Shown piece by piece: positions 27,388 to 35,789 of a stretch of 64,000 nucleotides of DNA. Position numbers and translations under genes: made by a program. The stretch is taken from NCBI RefSeq assembly GCF_004944975.1, contig NZ_SPQG01000014.1, positions 31,537 through 95,536 on the forward strand, given 5' to 3'. The notes below the pieces were generated by a model. That model saw only the letters and a list, made by a program, of their open reading frames with translations, made no database searches and was not told the DNA's origin. Numbering within the stretch: the first letter of the stretch is position 1; each line of letters begins with the position of its first letter. The stretch is from Halorhabdus amylolytica (GTDB lineage Archaea > Halobacteriota > Halobacteria > Halobacteriales > Haloarculaceae).

Positions 27388-28200
27388 ATGTCTGCCGACG
27401 GGCCGAAGACGATCGAGTGTCGACTTCCCGATGACAGGACGTTGGCCTACACGGTCGCTGGCGAGGCGACTGGTCCGACCGTCGTCGCCAATCACGGCAT
27501 CCCAGGTTCGCGACTGTTCGCTCGGTTGCTCGCCGACGCTGCCAGGAGTGCAGGGGTTCGGCTGCTCGTTCCCGACAGACCGGGATACGGCCGCTCGGAC
27601 GCACCACCGGAGGATCGAGGACTGCTGGACTGGCGACGCGACTACGAGGCGCTGCTTGCTCACGAGTCGGTGGAAACCGCGACAGTCTTGGGGTTTTCCG
27701 GCGGTGGACCGTTCGCACTCGCCGCCGCAACCAGCGACCGGACGGGCCGGATCGCACTCGTCAGCGCTACCATCCCTGGGAGCGGCGGGGCGCTCACAAT
27801 GCTGGCTCGCGTGCCGTTCTTGCTCCGTGGGTTCTTCCGACTCGGGGACTGGCGAGCCCGCCAGTCTGGTCCCGAGGTCCTCGTCAACCAACTCACCGGC
27901 CGTGACCTGTCGCCCGAAACTGTCGAGGCAGTCGCGGCCGACTATCACGAGGCACTCCGACAGAATGCCCATGCTCCGGTCCGGGAACTGCGATCGTCGG
28001 CGACAACACAGACGTTCGACCTGCCCGACACCGCACTCCGTGTCTGGCACGGAACGGCCGACGAGAACGCGCCACTCGCCCCGGTTCGTACTCTCGCTAC
28101 CGAAGTCGGCGGCGAGTGTACGTCAGTTGATGCCGACCACCTCGGGACGCTACTCGAATGCCGGCGCGACGCCATAGCATGGCTCTCCCAAGAGTCGTAA
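27388..28200 (+). CDS. Alpha/beta hydrolase
   Basis: A 270-residue alpha/beta hydrolase. The oxyanion region is HGIPGSRLFARLL, nucleophile elbow VLGFSGGGPFALAAA (GFSGG), a catalytic Asp in the region of LRVWHGTADENAPL, and His in VDADHLGTLLE. It is closest in layout to bacterial proline iminopeptidase/esterase type. ATG at 27388 is chosen; a start at 27319 would add 23 residues of low similarity. Upstream GTTAATTACC at 27341-27350 can serve as TATA. Lying just after the tRNA repeats, it may be a passenger of a past integration. Confidence 0.8.
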   Translation: MSADGPKTIECRLPDDRTLAYTVAGEATGPTVVANHGIPGSRLFARLLADAARSAGVRLLVPDRPGYGRSDAPPEDRGLLDWRRDYEALLAHESVETATVLGFSGGGPFALAAATSDRTGRIALVSATIPGSGGALTMLARVPFLLRGFFRLGDWRARQSGPEVLVNQLTGRDLSPETVEAVAADYHEALRQNAHAPVRELRSSATTQTFDLPDTALRVWHGTADENAPLAPVRTLATEVGGECTSVDADHLGTLLECRRDAIAWLSQES

Positions 28201-28415
28201 GTGATACTGATAAACAGCAGTGGCTACATCAGGTAGGTCTGAGTCGGTCACGCGATGACTGACTGAATATTTCTATGACAGTAGTATCTATTTTCATGTT
28301 GTTATAAAACGGTTCACAAGATAGTTGATTTCAAAACTGCTGGAGATGAATTACCTGCTCAGTAGGTATGCTTACTTCACAACAACTAAGCGTTCTCTGG
28401 CGATTTTCCACAGTG

Positions 28416-29081
28416 ATGCCCTCCAATCTAGCCCCCTTGTCCCGCGAGCTGTCGCGTCCATACTACGAGGACGCCTTCCCCGGACACGATATCTTTCACG
28501 CGAAGCGCGTGCGTGACGTCGCTCTCCGGCTTGCGACGAAGCATCCAGACAACGTCAACCGGGATGTACTTGCCGCAGCAGCGTGGCTGCACGATATCGG
28601 ACGGCCACTCGAACGCATCGGGGAAGTCGACGATCACGACGACTGGGCGGCCGACGAAGCCACGAACCTCCTCACGGCGGAAGGTGTGGCGTCGGACCAG
28701 ATCGAGGCGGTCGAACACTGCCTACGGGCACACAGCATCCGGACGAGTTCACCGGATCCTGAAACGCTCGAGGCACAGTTACTCTTCGATGCTGACAAAC
28801 TCGACGCAACTGGTGTGGTCGGGCTCGTTCGCCTCGCCTGTATCGTCGGTGAACGCTCCGGACACATTGGCGAGCAGTACGCCATCATCGATGACGCAGC
28901 AACACTCACCGGCGGTGCCCCCGAGTTGCCAGATGTCGATCTCTTGCGCGAGTGGGCGCGTGAACGCCTTGATGCGTTGTATACGGAGCCAGGTCGTTGC
29001 CTCGGAGAGTCACGCTGGGACGTGATGGAGGATTTCTTTGACCGATTTGCCCGCGAGATCGATCCAGACATTACGCGGTAA
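28416..29081 (+). CDS. HD-domain phosphohydrolase
   Basis: A 221-residue HD-domain protein. Metal ligands are visible as H in GHDIFHAKRVRD, HD in AAWLHDIGRPLE, H in VEHCLRAHS and D in LLFDADKLDATG. HD enzymes of this size often cut phosphomonoesters or nucleotides; the substrate is unknown. ATG at 28416 is favoured; another ATG at 28368 would add 16 residues. The 215-base AT-rich gap before it (28201-28415) probably contains its promoter. Confidence 0.85.
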   Translation: MPSNLAPLSRELSRPYYEDAFPGHDIFHAKRVRDVALRLATKHPDNVNRDVLAAAAWLHDIGRPLERIGEVDDHDDWAADEATNLLTAEGVASDQIEAVEHCLRAHSIRTSSPDPETLEAQLLFDADKLDATGVVGLVRLACIVGERSGHIGEQYAIIDDAATLTGGAPELPDVDLLREWARERLDALYTEPGRCLGESRWDVMEDFFDRFAREIDPDITR

Positions 29082-29560
29082 ATTTGCTACAGCACTGCCT
29101 TTCTGGCCGAATACTAAATTTGGATACAGACATCTCTACAGCGATTGCGCTCACTCCCCGTCAATCAGCGATTGATTTTCTGGACGGGCACCAGTTTGGC
29201 TGTACGTGACTTCCCGTGACACGCACTCGGCCGCTCGCCCATCGAAGAAAGCACTCGACGCTGTGTTCGTGAGGAGATCACCCCGATGCTCTCGAGCGAT
29301 GACGACCGCAAAATCTGCGACGGACACGAAGGGATTTGAACCGGATGCAGACGTTCCTGCTCGCCTCACTTCGTTCGGCTGTGCGGGCTGCGACTGCCAG
29401 GATTCAAATTCCCCGATGGCACATTTGCTGCTCGCGGATTGCTCGCAGCAAAATGTTACGGGCGCGAAGGGGTCTCGTTTGACTGTCGAACGGATCGTCC
29501 TGTAGGGCATGAGACGATTGAATTCGAGTAGTTGAAAATACCAACAACTGAACTGAACTA
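29082..29560. other. Non-coding stretch with tRNA-Arg 3'-end pieces
   Basis: 479 bases without a credible gene. Positions 29327-29342 (CGAAGGGATTTGAACC) and 29459-29471 (CGGGCGCGAAGGG) copy the 3' end of the tRNA-Arg gene at 32042-32114 in the same orientation. Between them sits a GC-skewed segment with CTCGCCTCACTTCGTTCG. Such patchworks are typical around haloarchaeal tRNA genes used as integration sites, and open reading frames across them are spurious. Confidence 0.6.
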
Positions 29561-29851
29561 TCAGTCCAGTGCACCAAGGTGAGTAGCTGCCTCACGTACA
29601 ATCTGCTCGACGGTATCCGCTGCTAGTTGGCCTTCTATCTCGTGAATATCGGCGTGTTTGATCGTAACGAGGATCCAGGGATTGACGTAGCTCTCGCGGG
29701 GAAGTCCGCCACTCGTGAAGTCCGTGTCGGCGAGTGGAATCGCTGCTGAGCGTCGTGTCGCCGTGACGACCGCATAGACGGCTTCTTCGTCACGAAGGGG
29801 CGGCGTTTCTGTACTCCAGCAGGCGTAGAATACCCGAAACGAGACAGACAT
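29561..29851 (-). CDS. PemK/MazF-like toxin, N-terminally shortened
   Basis: A 96-residue protein. EEAVYAVVTATRRSAAIPL, SGGLPRESYVNPWILVTI and KHADIHEIEG match the C-terminal two thirds of haloarchaeal MazF/PemK-type RNases. The first beta strand, which in the family reads GDVVW-like with catalytic residues, is missing; the N-terminus (MSVSFRVFYACWS) does not fit. I see no antitoxin gene nearby. It is therefore probably a 5'-truncated, inactive relic, or a variant with a new N-terminus. It opens the AT-rich island. Confidence 0.6.
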   Translation of the reverse strand: MSVSFRVFYACWSTETPPLRDEEAVYAVVTATRRSAAIPLADTDFTSGGLPRESYVNPWILVTIKHADIHEIEGQLAADTVEQIVREAATHLGALD

Positions 29852-29900
29852 ATTGGATGATATAGCAACATATAGATGTATAGTGTTTTCATTTGTGGAT

Positions 29901-30227
29901 ATGGAAAGACGAACTGTTTTGGAAGCCATTGGGGCGGGAGGAATCGGCATGTTAGCGAACACTGTCGCGGCTAAGCCTGGGGGGAAAGAGAATCCTAAGA
30001 ATACCAGACAAGTTACTGCACAATCAGAAACTAGCGAGGAATCAAGTGTCGTAACGAAGAAACAAGAGGTGACAGCAAAAGATGCGCGACAATATGTATC
30101 AAATATCCCAAACAATTTGGCGGATTCATTAAAGAGGGACAATCTAGTTGAGCATAGCCAAAACAATATTGGATATCATCAAATGTCTGATGGTCGTCTA
30201 CGAGGAGGAATTGAAAATATCAAATAA
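29901..30227 (+). CDS. Tat-signal propeptide of a Cys-rich peptide gene (frame 1)
   Basis: A 108-residue frame starting MERRTVLEAIGAGGIGML, a twin-arginine signal (RRxxL then a hydrophobic core ending ANTVAA). The rest is hydrophilic, Lys/Glu/Ser-rich, like a propeptide. It stops at 30225-30227; a -1 shift in the A-rich run at 30212-30229 would continue it directly into the frame of the next entry (…ENIKIKYSDGV…). Codon use is AT-rich and unlike neighbours. Probably the front half of one interrupted gene. Confidence 0.55.
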   Translation: MERRTVLEAIGAGGIGMLANTVAAKPGGKENPKNTRQVTAQSETSEESSVVTKKQEVTAKDARQYVSNIPNNLADSLKRDNLVEHSQNNIGYHQMSDGRLRGGIENIK

Positions 30228-30301
30228 AGTATTCTGATGGGGTTCTGCATGAGAACGTTCTCATACATAAAGAAACTCCAGATGAAGGCCATCTAACCCT
30301 C

Positions 30302-30598
30302 ATGATGCCTGTTGATGATAGGGAGCCAAAAGCATTTTACAAACCAAAAGATGAGTCAAAGACCGTCCGCTACGACGCATCAGGACGTCGTCAAGTGGAA
30401 GAAGAGGAGTCAGTAACTACATCAGGAAGTTGTCACACTCGCAGATGTTACAAATGGTGCCATGCCTGTTTTGCTTGTTGTCCAGACGTGCATGTTCTTC
30501 GTCCGTGTCCAGGTTGTTGGATACCAGGAGAATGCAAAGTAATTGATGAACGGTGCAATGCGCCATTCTGCGAAGGAAAGTGTTCAGGGGAGACATAA
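30302..30598 (+). CDS. Cysteine-rich peptide (frame 2 of an interrupted gene)
   Basis: A 98-residue frame; the same frame is already open from 30215 and reads SDGVLHENVLIHKE before the first ATG. The last 55 residues hold 12 cysteines (GSCHTRRCYKWCHACFACC, RPCPGCWIPGEC, ERCNAPFCEGKC), an even number suited to six disulfides in an exported peptide. The Tat signal is encoded upstream in another frame. The layout (Tat signal, propeptide, compact Cys-rich end) recalls halocin C8-type peptides, but the sequence itself is not recognised. A frameshift mutation, a sequencing error or programmed slippage are all possible. Confidence 0.5.
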   Translation: MMPVDDREPKAFYKPKDESKTVRYDASGRRQVEEEESVTTSGSCHTRRCYKWCHACFACCPDVHVLRPCPGCWIPGECKVIDERCNAPFCEGKCSGET

Positions 30599-30726
30599 GA
30601 CAGTGACCCTAAGCGGATAGGAGAAAGGCTAAATTGACGTTGTCAATCGCTCTATCAGAGATTATTTATATAATCTAAGAATAGAATCCACAAATATTCA
30701 AACCCCCTCTGTTGAACCAGAGATAA

Positions 30727-30733
30727 TATAACT
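30727..30733 (+). promoter_or_regulatory. TATA box of the DUF368 gene
   Basis: AATATAAC just upstream (about 25 bases) of the ATG at 30754, within an AT-rich stretch; another TATA-like run TTTATATAATC lies at 30664-30674. Confidence 0.45.
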
Positions 30734-30753
30734 ATGTAGATAACAGTGTTTCA

Positions 30754-31767
30754 ATGATGCCACCGAGTGAACGTTCTTCCACGGATATGGAAACTGGTAT
30801 AGATAGTTCATCTATACTTCGAAGATCTACTAAGATATTTACTATAGGACTGCTTATGGGGAGTGCCGACGCAGTTCCCGGTATTTCCGGTGGAACAGTT
30901 GCACTTATTTCAGGAATCTACGGACGTCTAATCACAGCTGTCACAGCGATCACTCCTCCTCGATTTTTTGATTTACTACGAGCAGTACTTCCACTAGGTA
31001 CTGGCATTTCAAGACAACGTGCTAGTGAACTTCTCAAAGAGTTTGATGCGGGGTTCGTCGCTACTTTGCTCACAGGAATCGCAACAGCTGTTGTGATTGT
31101 GGGGATAATTATTGAGTACGTAGTGGCACGTGCCCCTGTACTGCTCTTTGGGTTCTTTTTCGGTCTCATCGCTGCTTCCGCAGTAATTCTCTGGCGAGAA
31201 CTCACAATGAGGACAATTGGTCACTGGCTGGCAGCATTCGTTGGATTCTCTCTTGCATTCGGACTTTCTGGTGGTGTGCAGCTGCTTGAAGGCGGGAGTC
31301 TTGTGGTTGTTTTTATTGCAGGCGCGTTCGCAGTGAGCGCGATGATCCTCCCTGGAATTTCAGGCTCTCTTCTGTTGATTATCCTCGGTCAGTACCTCTC
31401 GATGTACGAGTCACTCAACAGTTTCTTGGACGGGATCAGCGGGTTGGTTACTGGTGGTGAATTTGAAGCGATCATCGCTCCCGGACGCGAAGTTTTTACG
31501 TTTCTTTTTGGCGGTTTGATTGGTCTGTTTACTGTTGCACGCCTCATCCGAAGACTGCTCAATAAGAATCGAGAAGCAACATTGGCATTTCTGGTTGCTC
31601 TCGTCTTCGGAGCACTACGAGCACCGATTTCGGAGATTTCTAATATCAAGGATGTGACTTGGACAATGGCAACGGTCGTGGAGTTCGGTGGATTAGCGTT
31701 CGTAGGGACAATGCTAGTACTCATTCTCAATTGGTATGCGTTAGATATTGACTTCGGCAGCTTGTGA
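30754..31767 (+). CDS. DUF368 (PopT-like) polyprenyl-phosphate translocase
   Basis: A 337-residue membrane protein of about 8-9 helices. Two inverted-repeat signature loops of DUF368 are seen: MGSADAVPGISGGTVALI near the N-terminus and MILPGISGSLLLIILGQYL in the second half. Bacterial DUF368 (PopT) members move undecaprenyl phosphate back across the membrane and raise tolerance to antibiotics that bind it; in archaea the lipid would be dolichyl phosphate. Codons are AT-rich compared with the core genome. It follows the Cys-rich peptide gene by 155 bases and may provide resistance to it. Confidence 0.85.
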   Translation: MMPPSERSSTDMETGIDSSSILRRSTKIFTIGLLMGSADAVPGISGGTVALISGIYGRLITAVTAITPPRFFDLLRAVLPLGTGISRQRASELLKEFDAGFVATLLTGIATAVVIVGIIIEYVVARAPVLLFGFFFGLIAASAVILWRELTMRTIGHWLAAFVGFSLAFGLSGGVQLLEGGSLVVVFIAGAFAVSAMILPGISGSLLLIILGQYLSMYESLNSFLDGISGLVTGGEFEAIIAPGREVFTFLFGGLIGLFTVARLIRRLLNKNREATLAFLVALVFGALRAPISEISNIKDVTWTMATVVEFGGLAFVGTMLVLILNWYALDIDFGSL

Positions 31768-32041
31768 GTAACTAACTTCTACAATTCACCGTCCTGGAAT
31801 CAACAATTCCTGTTAGGATAATTCGCAGGTTCAGTGAGCAACTGGTTCAATATCTCCGGCACGAAAGAAAAAAGCCGCCGAGCTGCATGGAACCGCTGTA
31901 TCTTGCACAGACCTTCTGACAGGCCGCAAACGATTTGAACCACGCGAACACGGTCGCCTCGTTTCACTCGGCGCTGCGTGTTCTCCACTTCAAATCCCTT
32001 CGATAACGCTGACAGTGCTCACTGTCGTTCGCACAGAACAG

Positions 32042-32114
32042 CGGGCGCGAAGGGATTTGAACCCCTGACCTCTTGGTCCGGAACCAAGTACTCTGTCCAC
32101 TGAGCTACGCGCCC
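32042..32114 (-). tRNA. tRNA-Arg (CCG)
   Basis: A 73-nt cloverleaf on the minus strand: acceptor GGGCGCG/CGCGCCC, D arm with GCTCAGTGGACAGAGT, anticodon stem CTTGG/CCAAG with loop TTCCGGA (anticodon CCG at 32079-32081), and T arm GGGG-TTCAAAT-CCCT. It decodes CGG. Fragments of its 3' end at 29327-29342, 29459-29471 and, inverted, at 31989-32002 show that it has served as an integration target. Confidence 0.95.
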
Positions 32115-32160
32115 TCACGTGATCGTTTTCCAGGGACGGATAAAACGGTTGTGAACTGAG

Positions 32161-32739
32161 TCAGGGCGTCTCGCTGGTCTCGATCGTGAACTCGCCCGTC
32201 GGGTAGGCCGTACAGGTCAGACAGTACCCCTTCTCCAGTTCATCGTCGCTCAGGGTGTCGTTGTTGGAGTGACGGATGAACTCGTCGGCGTCCCCGTCCT
32301 CGATATGCCCGCCACAGGAGAGACACTGCCCCTGCCGACAGGAATAGGGCAGATCCCAATCCTCGTCCTCGCCGGCTTCGAGGATCGTCTCGTTGTTGGC
32401 GACCTCGATCGTCTCCCCCTCCTTCGCGAACTCGATCTCGTAGTGTTCGACCTCGTCCTCGGGAATGGACTCGGGATCGAACCCCTCTGCTTCCTCAGTT
32501 TCCTCGCCCTCGGCGAGTTCGCCCTCCGCCCCTTCGGCCGGCAGGGCAGCCCCACCACCGCCGATCGATCGGTTCATCGGTTCCGGGAAGTCCGTCTCCG
32601 GTACCGCTGCCGCGCGGCGTTCGAGCAACTCCGCAGAGATGTCCTCTGTGGGTTCCCAACCCGTTCCACTGACGTAATGCAACAGGAGGGCAACGATCGT
32701 GAACCCGGCGCCCAGGACGACGCCAAGTGTCTGAACCAT
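32161..32739 (-). CDS. Membrane-anchored 2Fe-2S ferredoxin
   Basis: A 192-residue protein. One N-terminal hydrophobic helix (LGVVLGAGFTIVALLLHYV) is followed by a Glu-rich linker (residues about 60-95) and a plant-type 2Fe-2S ferredoxin domain. Cluster ligands: YSCRQGQCLSCGGHIEDG (C-x4-C-x2-C) and YCLTCTAYP (final Cys). The domain therefore sits on the cytoplasmic or outer face tied to the membrane. It probably passes electrons to a respiratory or oxygenase partner not encoded beside it. The linker length is unusual. Confidence 0.85.
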   Translation of the reverse strand: MVQTLGVVLGAGFTIVALLLHYVSGTGWEPTEDISAELLERRAAAVPETDFPEPMNRSIGGGGAALPAEGAEGELAEGEETEEAEGFDPESIPEDEVEHYEIEFAKEGETIEVANNETILEAGEDEDWDLPYSCRQGQCLSCGGHIEDGDADEFIRHSNNDTLSDDELEKGYCLTCTAYPTGEFTIETSETP

Positions 32740-32765
32740 GTTGTCGCCGGGTACGGAACATGGGT

Positions 32766-32930
32766 TTAATTAGCTGTTGTTTGTCCCAATTCGGCCCGGT
32801 AGGCATCGTGTCCTCCGAGAGTGATCGTACGATCGTCTACTTTGAATTCGACGAATGACGAATACCTTCGGACCTGGTAGGGTCCACCGTCTTGACGGTA
32901 GCAATCGACGGGACGGGACTCAGACGACAC
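32766..32930 (-). CDS. Small hypothetical protein, GTG start
   Basis: A possible 54-residue gene from a GTG at 32930. The part RRYSSFVEFKVDDRTITLGG and HDAYRAELG has the acidic, regular strand-turn pattern of real haloarchaeal proteins and third positions rich in G/C. No ATG is available in frame, and I do not recognise the family. It lies between the ferredoxin gene and the thiolase promoter. Confidence 0.35.
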   Translation of the reverse strand: MSSESRPVDCYRQDGGPYQVRRYSSFVEFKVDDRTITLGGHDAYRAELGQTTAN

Positions 32931-33047
32931 AGGGGTCCTGCCGAAACGACCGTCGGTCGATCTCTCGGAGACGGGATTTTCGACGCGTGTCGGACTCAAG
33001 ATATATCTGCCAGTAGACCGACGGCCCACGTGGAGGATCATCTACAA

Positions 33048-34211
33048 ATGTCCACACCGATCGCAGGGGTAGGGATGACGAAGTTCGGCGAGATGCCAGA
33101 CCGGACGGGCCGGGACCTGTTCGCCGAGGCCGGCGAGACGGCAATCGAGGACGCCGGCATCGACCGCGAGGAGATCGACGCCCTCTATCTCGGCAACTTC
33201 ATGGGCGAACTTTCCGAGCGCCAGGGCCACATGGGGCCACTGATGGCGAAGATGCTCGGACTGGACGTGCCCGCGACGCGCGTCGAGAGTGCCTGTGCTT
33301 CCGGCGGAATGGCCGTCCGACAGGGGATCCACGCCATCCGCGCTGGATCAGCCGACGTCGTCCTCGTCGGCGGCGTCGAGCGGATGCACAACATGGGGAC
33401 GACGGGTGCGACCGGCGGGCTCTCGGTCGCTGCCGACGACCTCTGGGAGATCAAACAAGGGATCACCTTCCCCGGCGCGTACGCGCTGATGGCTCAACGG
33501 TACTTCGCCACCCACGGCGGCGACCGTGAAGACCTCGCTCACGTCGCGGTCAAGAACCATGCGAACGCCGCGAACAACCCGCTGGCGCAGTACCAGTCGG
33601 AGATCAGCGTCGAGAAAGTCCTCGATGCCTTCCCGGTGGCCGATCCGCTCGGACTCTTTGACGCCAGTCCGATCACGGACGGTGCGGCCGCGGCACTCCT
33701 CGTCAGCGAGGAATACGCCGCCGAACACGATCTGGACACCCCGGTCTCGATCAGCGGGACCGGCCAGGGGACCGACGACCTCGCGCTACAGCATCGCGAG
33801 TCGCTGACCTGGACGCCCGCGACGGCCGACGCCGCCGAGGAGGCATACGCCGACGCCGGGATCGACGCCGAAGACGTCGACTTCCTCGAGGTCCACGACT
33901 GCTTCACGATCGCCGAAGTCCTCGCGCTGGAGGGCCTCGGTCTGTACGATCGCGGCGAGGCGATCACCGCCGCCCGCGAGGGTGAAACGACAGTGGACGG
34001 CGAGTTGCCGGTCAACCTCTCGGGCGGGCTGAAAGCCAAGGGCCACCCGGTCGGCGCGACGGGACTCGCCCAGATCAGCGAGATGACGAAGCTCTTCCGC
34101 GGCGATCACGTCAATAGCGACGCCGTCGAAAATGCAGAAGTCGGATTGACGCACAACGCCGGTGGCACGGTCGCCTCTGCTGTCGTTCACGTTCTGGAGG
34201 TGGAACAATGA
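33048..34211 (+). CDS. Archaeal acetyl-CoA acetyltransferase-type thiolase
   Basis: A 387-residue thiolase-fold enzyme. The active Cys is in VESACASGGMAVRQGI, the HDC motif in FLEVHDCFTIAEV, and the second active loop is KAKGHPVGATG; the C-terminal Cys of classical thiolases is replaced in THNAGGTVASAVV. This is the archaeal pattern in which thiolase, HMG-CoA synthase and a DUF35 protein form one complex that feeds acetoacetyl-CoA into the mevalonate pathway for isoprenoid lipids. The DUF35 gene follows with a 4-base ATGA overlap, supporting it. HMG-CoA synthase is not in the window. TATA-like GATATATCT lies at about 32999-33006. Confidence 0.88.
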   Translation: MSTPIAGVGMTKFGEMPDRTGRDLFAEAGETAIEDAGIDREEIDALYLGNFMGELSERQGHMGPLMAKMLGLDVPATRVESACASGGMAVRQGIHAIRAGSADVVLVGGVERMHNMGTTGATGGLSVAADDLWEIKQGITFPGAYALMAQRYFATHGGDREDLAHVAVKNHANAANNPLAQYQSEISVEKVLDAFPVADPLGLFDASPITDGAAAALLVSEEYAAEHDLDTPVSISGTGQGTDDLALQHRESLTWTPATADAAEEAYADAGIDAEDVDFLEVHDCFTIAEVLALEGLGLYDRGEAITAAREGETTVDGELPVNLSGGLKAKGHPVGATGLAQISEMTKLFRGDHVNSDAVENAEVGLTHNAGGTVASAVVHVLEVEQ

Positions 34212-34594
34212 GCGACGAGGAAGTCCGTGACGATGGATACGACGACTTCATGGATGCCCTGGAGGAGGGTGAGCCCTACTACGTCGAGTGTGCCAACGGC
34301 CACGCCTCCCTCCCGCCACGGCGTCTCTGTCCCGAATGTGCCAGCGACGACCTTGAGGAGGCACCGCTTCCGGAAACGGGCGAACTGCTGACCTACAACG
34401 TCACGCACGTCCCGACGCCGGCTTTCGAGGACGACGTGCCCTTCGTGCTCGGGATCGCCGAGTTCGGCGACGTGCGTCTGACCGGTCAGGTTCGAGCCGA
34501 CAGTGAAGACGTCGAAGTCGGCGACAGCGTTTCCTTCGGAACCGACATCAGTGAGACGAACGGCGAACGGTACATCGCTTTCGACCTCGCCTGA
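34208..34594 (+). CDS. DUF35 OB-fold zinc-ribbon protein (thiolase partner)
   Basis: A 128-residue protein. Zinc ligands sit in YYVECANGH and RRLCPECASDDLEE, followed by an OB-fold (LLTYNVTHVPTPAFEDDVPF). DUF35 proteins bridge thiolase and HMG-CoA synthase in archaea and channel the intermediate. Start ATG overlaps the thiolase stop. The first ligand pair is CANG-H with only one Cys, so zinc may be bound differently from the four-Cys members. Confidence 0.88.
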   Translation: MSDEEVRDDGYDDFMDALEEGEPYYVECANGHASLPPRRLCPECASDDLEEAPLPETGELLTYNVTHVPTPAFEDDVPFVLGIAEFGDVRLTGQVRADSEDVEVGDSVSFGTDISETNGERYIAFDLA

Positions 34595-34697
34595 GCCGTC
34601 ACCGTCGACTTCGTCACGGTACTCTCGTAGCGAACTTCGCTGCACGCTCGATATCGAACTTCGCCGCCGTTTTCTTTTTGCCGCGCGGTTGTCGTAT

Positions 34698-35789
34698 ATG
34701 GACGAGCGCATCAGGGAACACGCCGAGATTCTGGTCGACTGGAGTGCGCAGATTGCGGCTGGCGACGACGTCGTTCTCTCGGTCGACGAAGGGGCACACG
34801 AACTGGCCGTGGCGGTCGCCGAGGTACTCGGCGACCGCGGCGCGAACCTCGTGAGCGTCTATCGATCCGACGAGATCCAGCGCGCGTATCTCCGGGCACA
34901 CGACGGCGACTTCGACACCGATCCCGAGTACGAACGCGCGCTCTATGAGAACGCCGACAGCGTGCTGGTGCTGGGTGGGACGCGAAACACGGCCGGGACG
35001 GCAGACGTATCCGACGACCGCCAGCAGGCGTTCGCCCGCGCCAGAAGGGGAATCCGTGAAGGTCGACTGGCGACCGACTGGGTCAAAACGCTGCACCCGA
35101 CCCGCGCGCTCGCCCAGCAGGCCGGGATGGCTTTCGAGGAATTCCGGAACTTCGTCTACGACGCCACGCTGCGGGACTGGCAATCCCTGGCCGAGGAGAT
35201 GGACCGACTCAAGACGATTCTCGACGACGGCAGCGAGGTCCACATCGACGCCCCTGGCACTGATCTTTCGCTCTCGATCGAGGGCCGCACGGCGGTCAAC
35301 AGTGCCGCGTCAGTGGCCGACGACTCACACAACCTGCCCAGTGGCGAGGTCTTCACCGCGCCCGCCGACGCCGAGGGCGAAGTCACCTTCGACGTGCCGA
35401 TGACGGTCCGCGGGAAGACGCTGCGAGATGTCCACCTCGTTTTCGAGGACGGCGAAGTCGTCGAGTGTGCGGCCGCAGCCGGCGAGGAGACCCTCGACGC
35501 GCTGTTGAACACTGACGGCGGTGCCCGCCGACTCGGGGAACTCGGAATCGGCATGAACCGCGGGATCGACCGCTACACCGACAACATCCTCTTTGACGAG
35601 AAAATGGCCGAGACCGTCCACCTGGCGCTGGGACGCGCCTACGACGCCTGCCTACCGGATGGGGAAGCGGGGAACGACAGTGCGATCCACGTCGATCTGA
35701 TCGCCGATACGAGCGAGGACGCCACGCTTTCGGTCGACGGCGAAGTGATTCAGCGTAACGGCGTCTTCCGGTGGGAAGACAGTTTCTAG
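34698..35789 (+). CDS. M29 family aminopeptidase
   Basis: A 363-residue metallopeptidase (aminopeptidase T/AmpS family). Late motifs are the family's metal site: NLPSGEVFTAP, LGELGIGMNRGIDR, ILFDEKMAETVHLALG and SAIHVDLIAD. N-terminal alpha-beta domain about 1-200. It releases N-terminal residues from peptides in the cytoplasm. ATG at 34698 is chosen; a T-rich run at 34671-34680 between the genes probably ends the upstream transcript. Converges with the toxin gene, overlapping by 4 bases at 35786-35789. Confidence 0.87.
   Translation: MDERIREHAEILVDWSAQIAAGDDVVLSVDEGAHELAVAVAEVLGDRGANLVSVYRSDEIQRAYLRAHDGDFDTDPEYERALYENADSVLVLGGTRNTAGTADVSDDRQQAFARARRGIREGRLATDWVKTLHPTRALAQQAGMAFEEFRNFVYDATLRDWQSLAEEMDRLKTILDDGSEVHIDAPGTDLSLSIEGRTAVNSAASVADDSHNLPSGEVFTAPADAEGEVTFDVPMTVRGKTLRDVHLVFEDGEVVECAAAAGEETLDALLNTDGGARRLGELGIGMNRGIDRYTDNILFDEKMAETVHLALGRAYDACLPDGEAGNDSAIHVDLIADTSEDATLSVDGEVIQRNGVFRWEDSF

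Noticed and set aside
29206..29505. A 99-residue frame across the tRNA-Arg fragments
   Set aside because: The DNA is a patchwork of tRNA 3'-end copies (KGFEP is translated tRNA sequence), a common source of false genes.
31800..31988. A 62-residue minus-strand frame between DUF368 and tRNA-Arg
   Set aside because: It covers tRNA-derived and AT-rich DNA, has no acidic bias and no recognisable motif.
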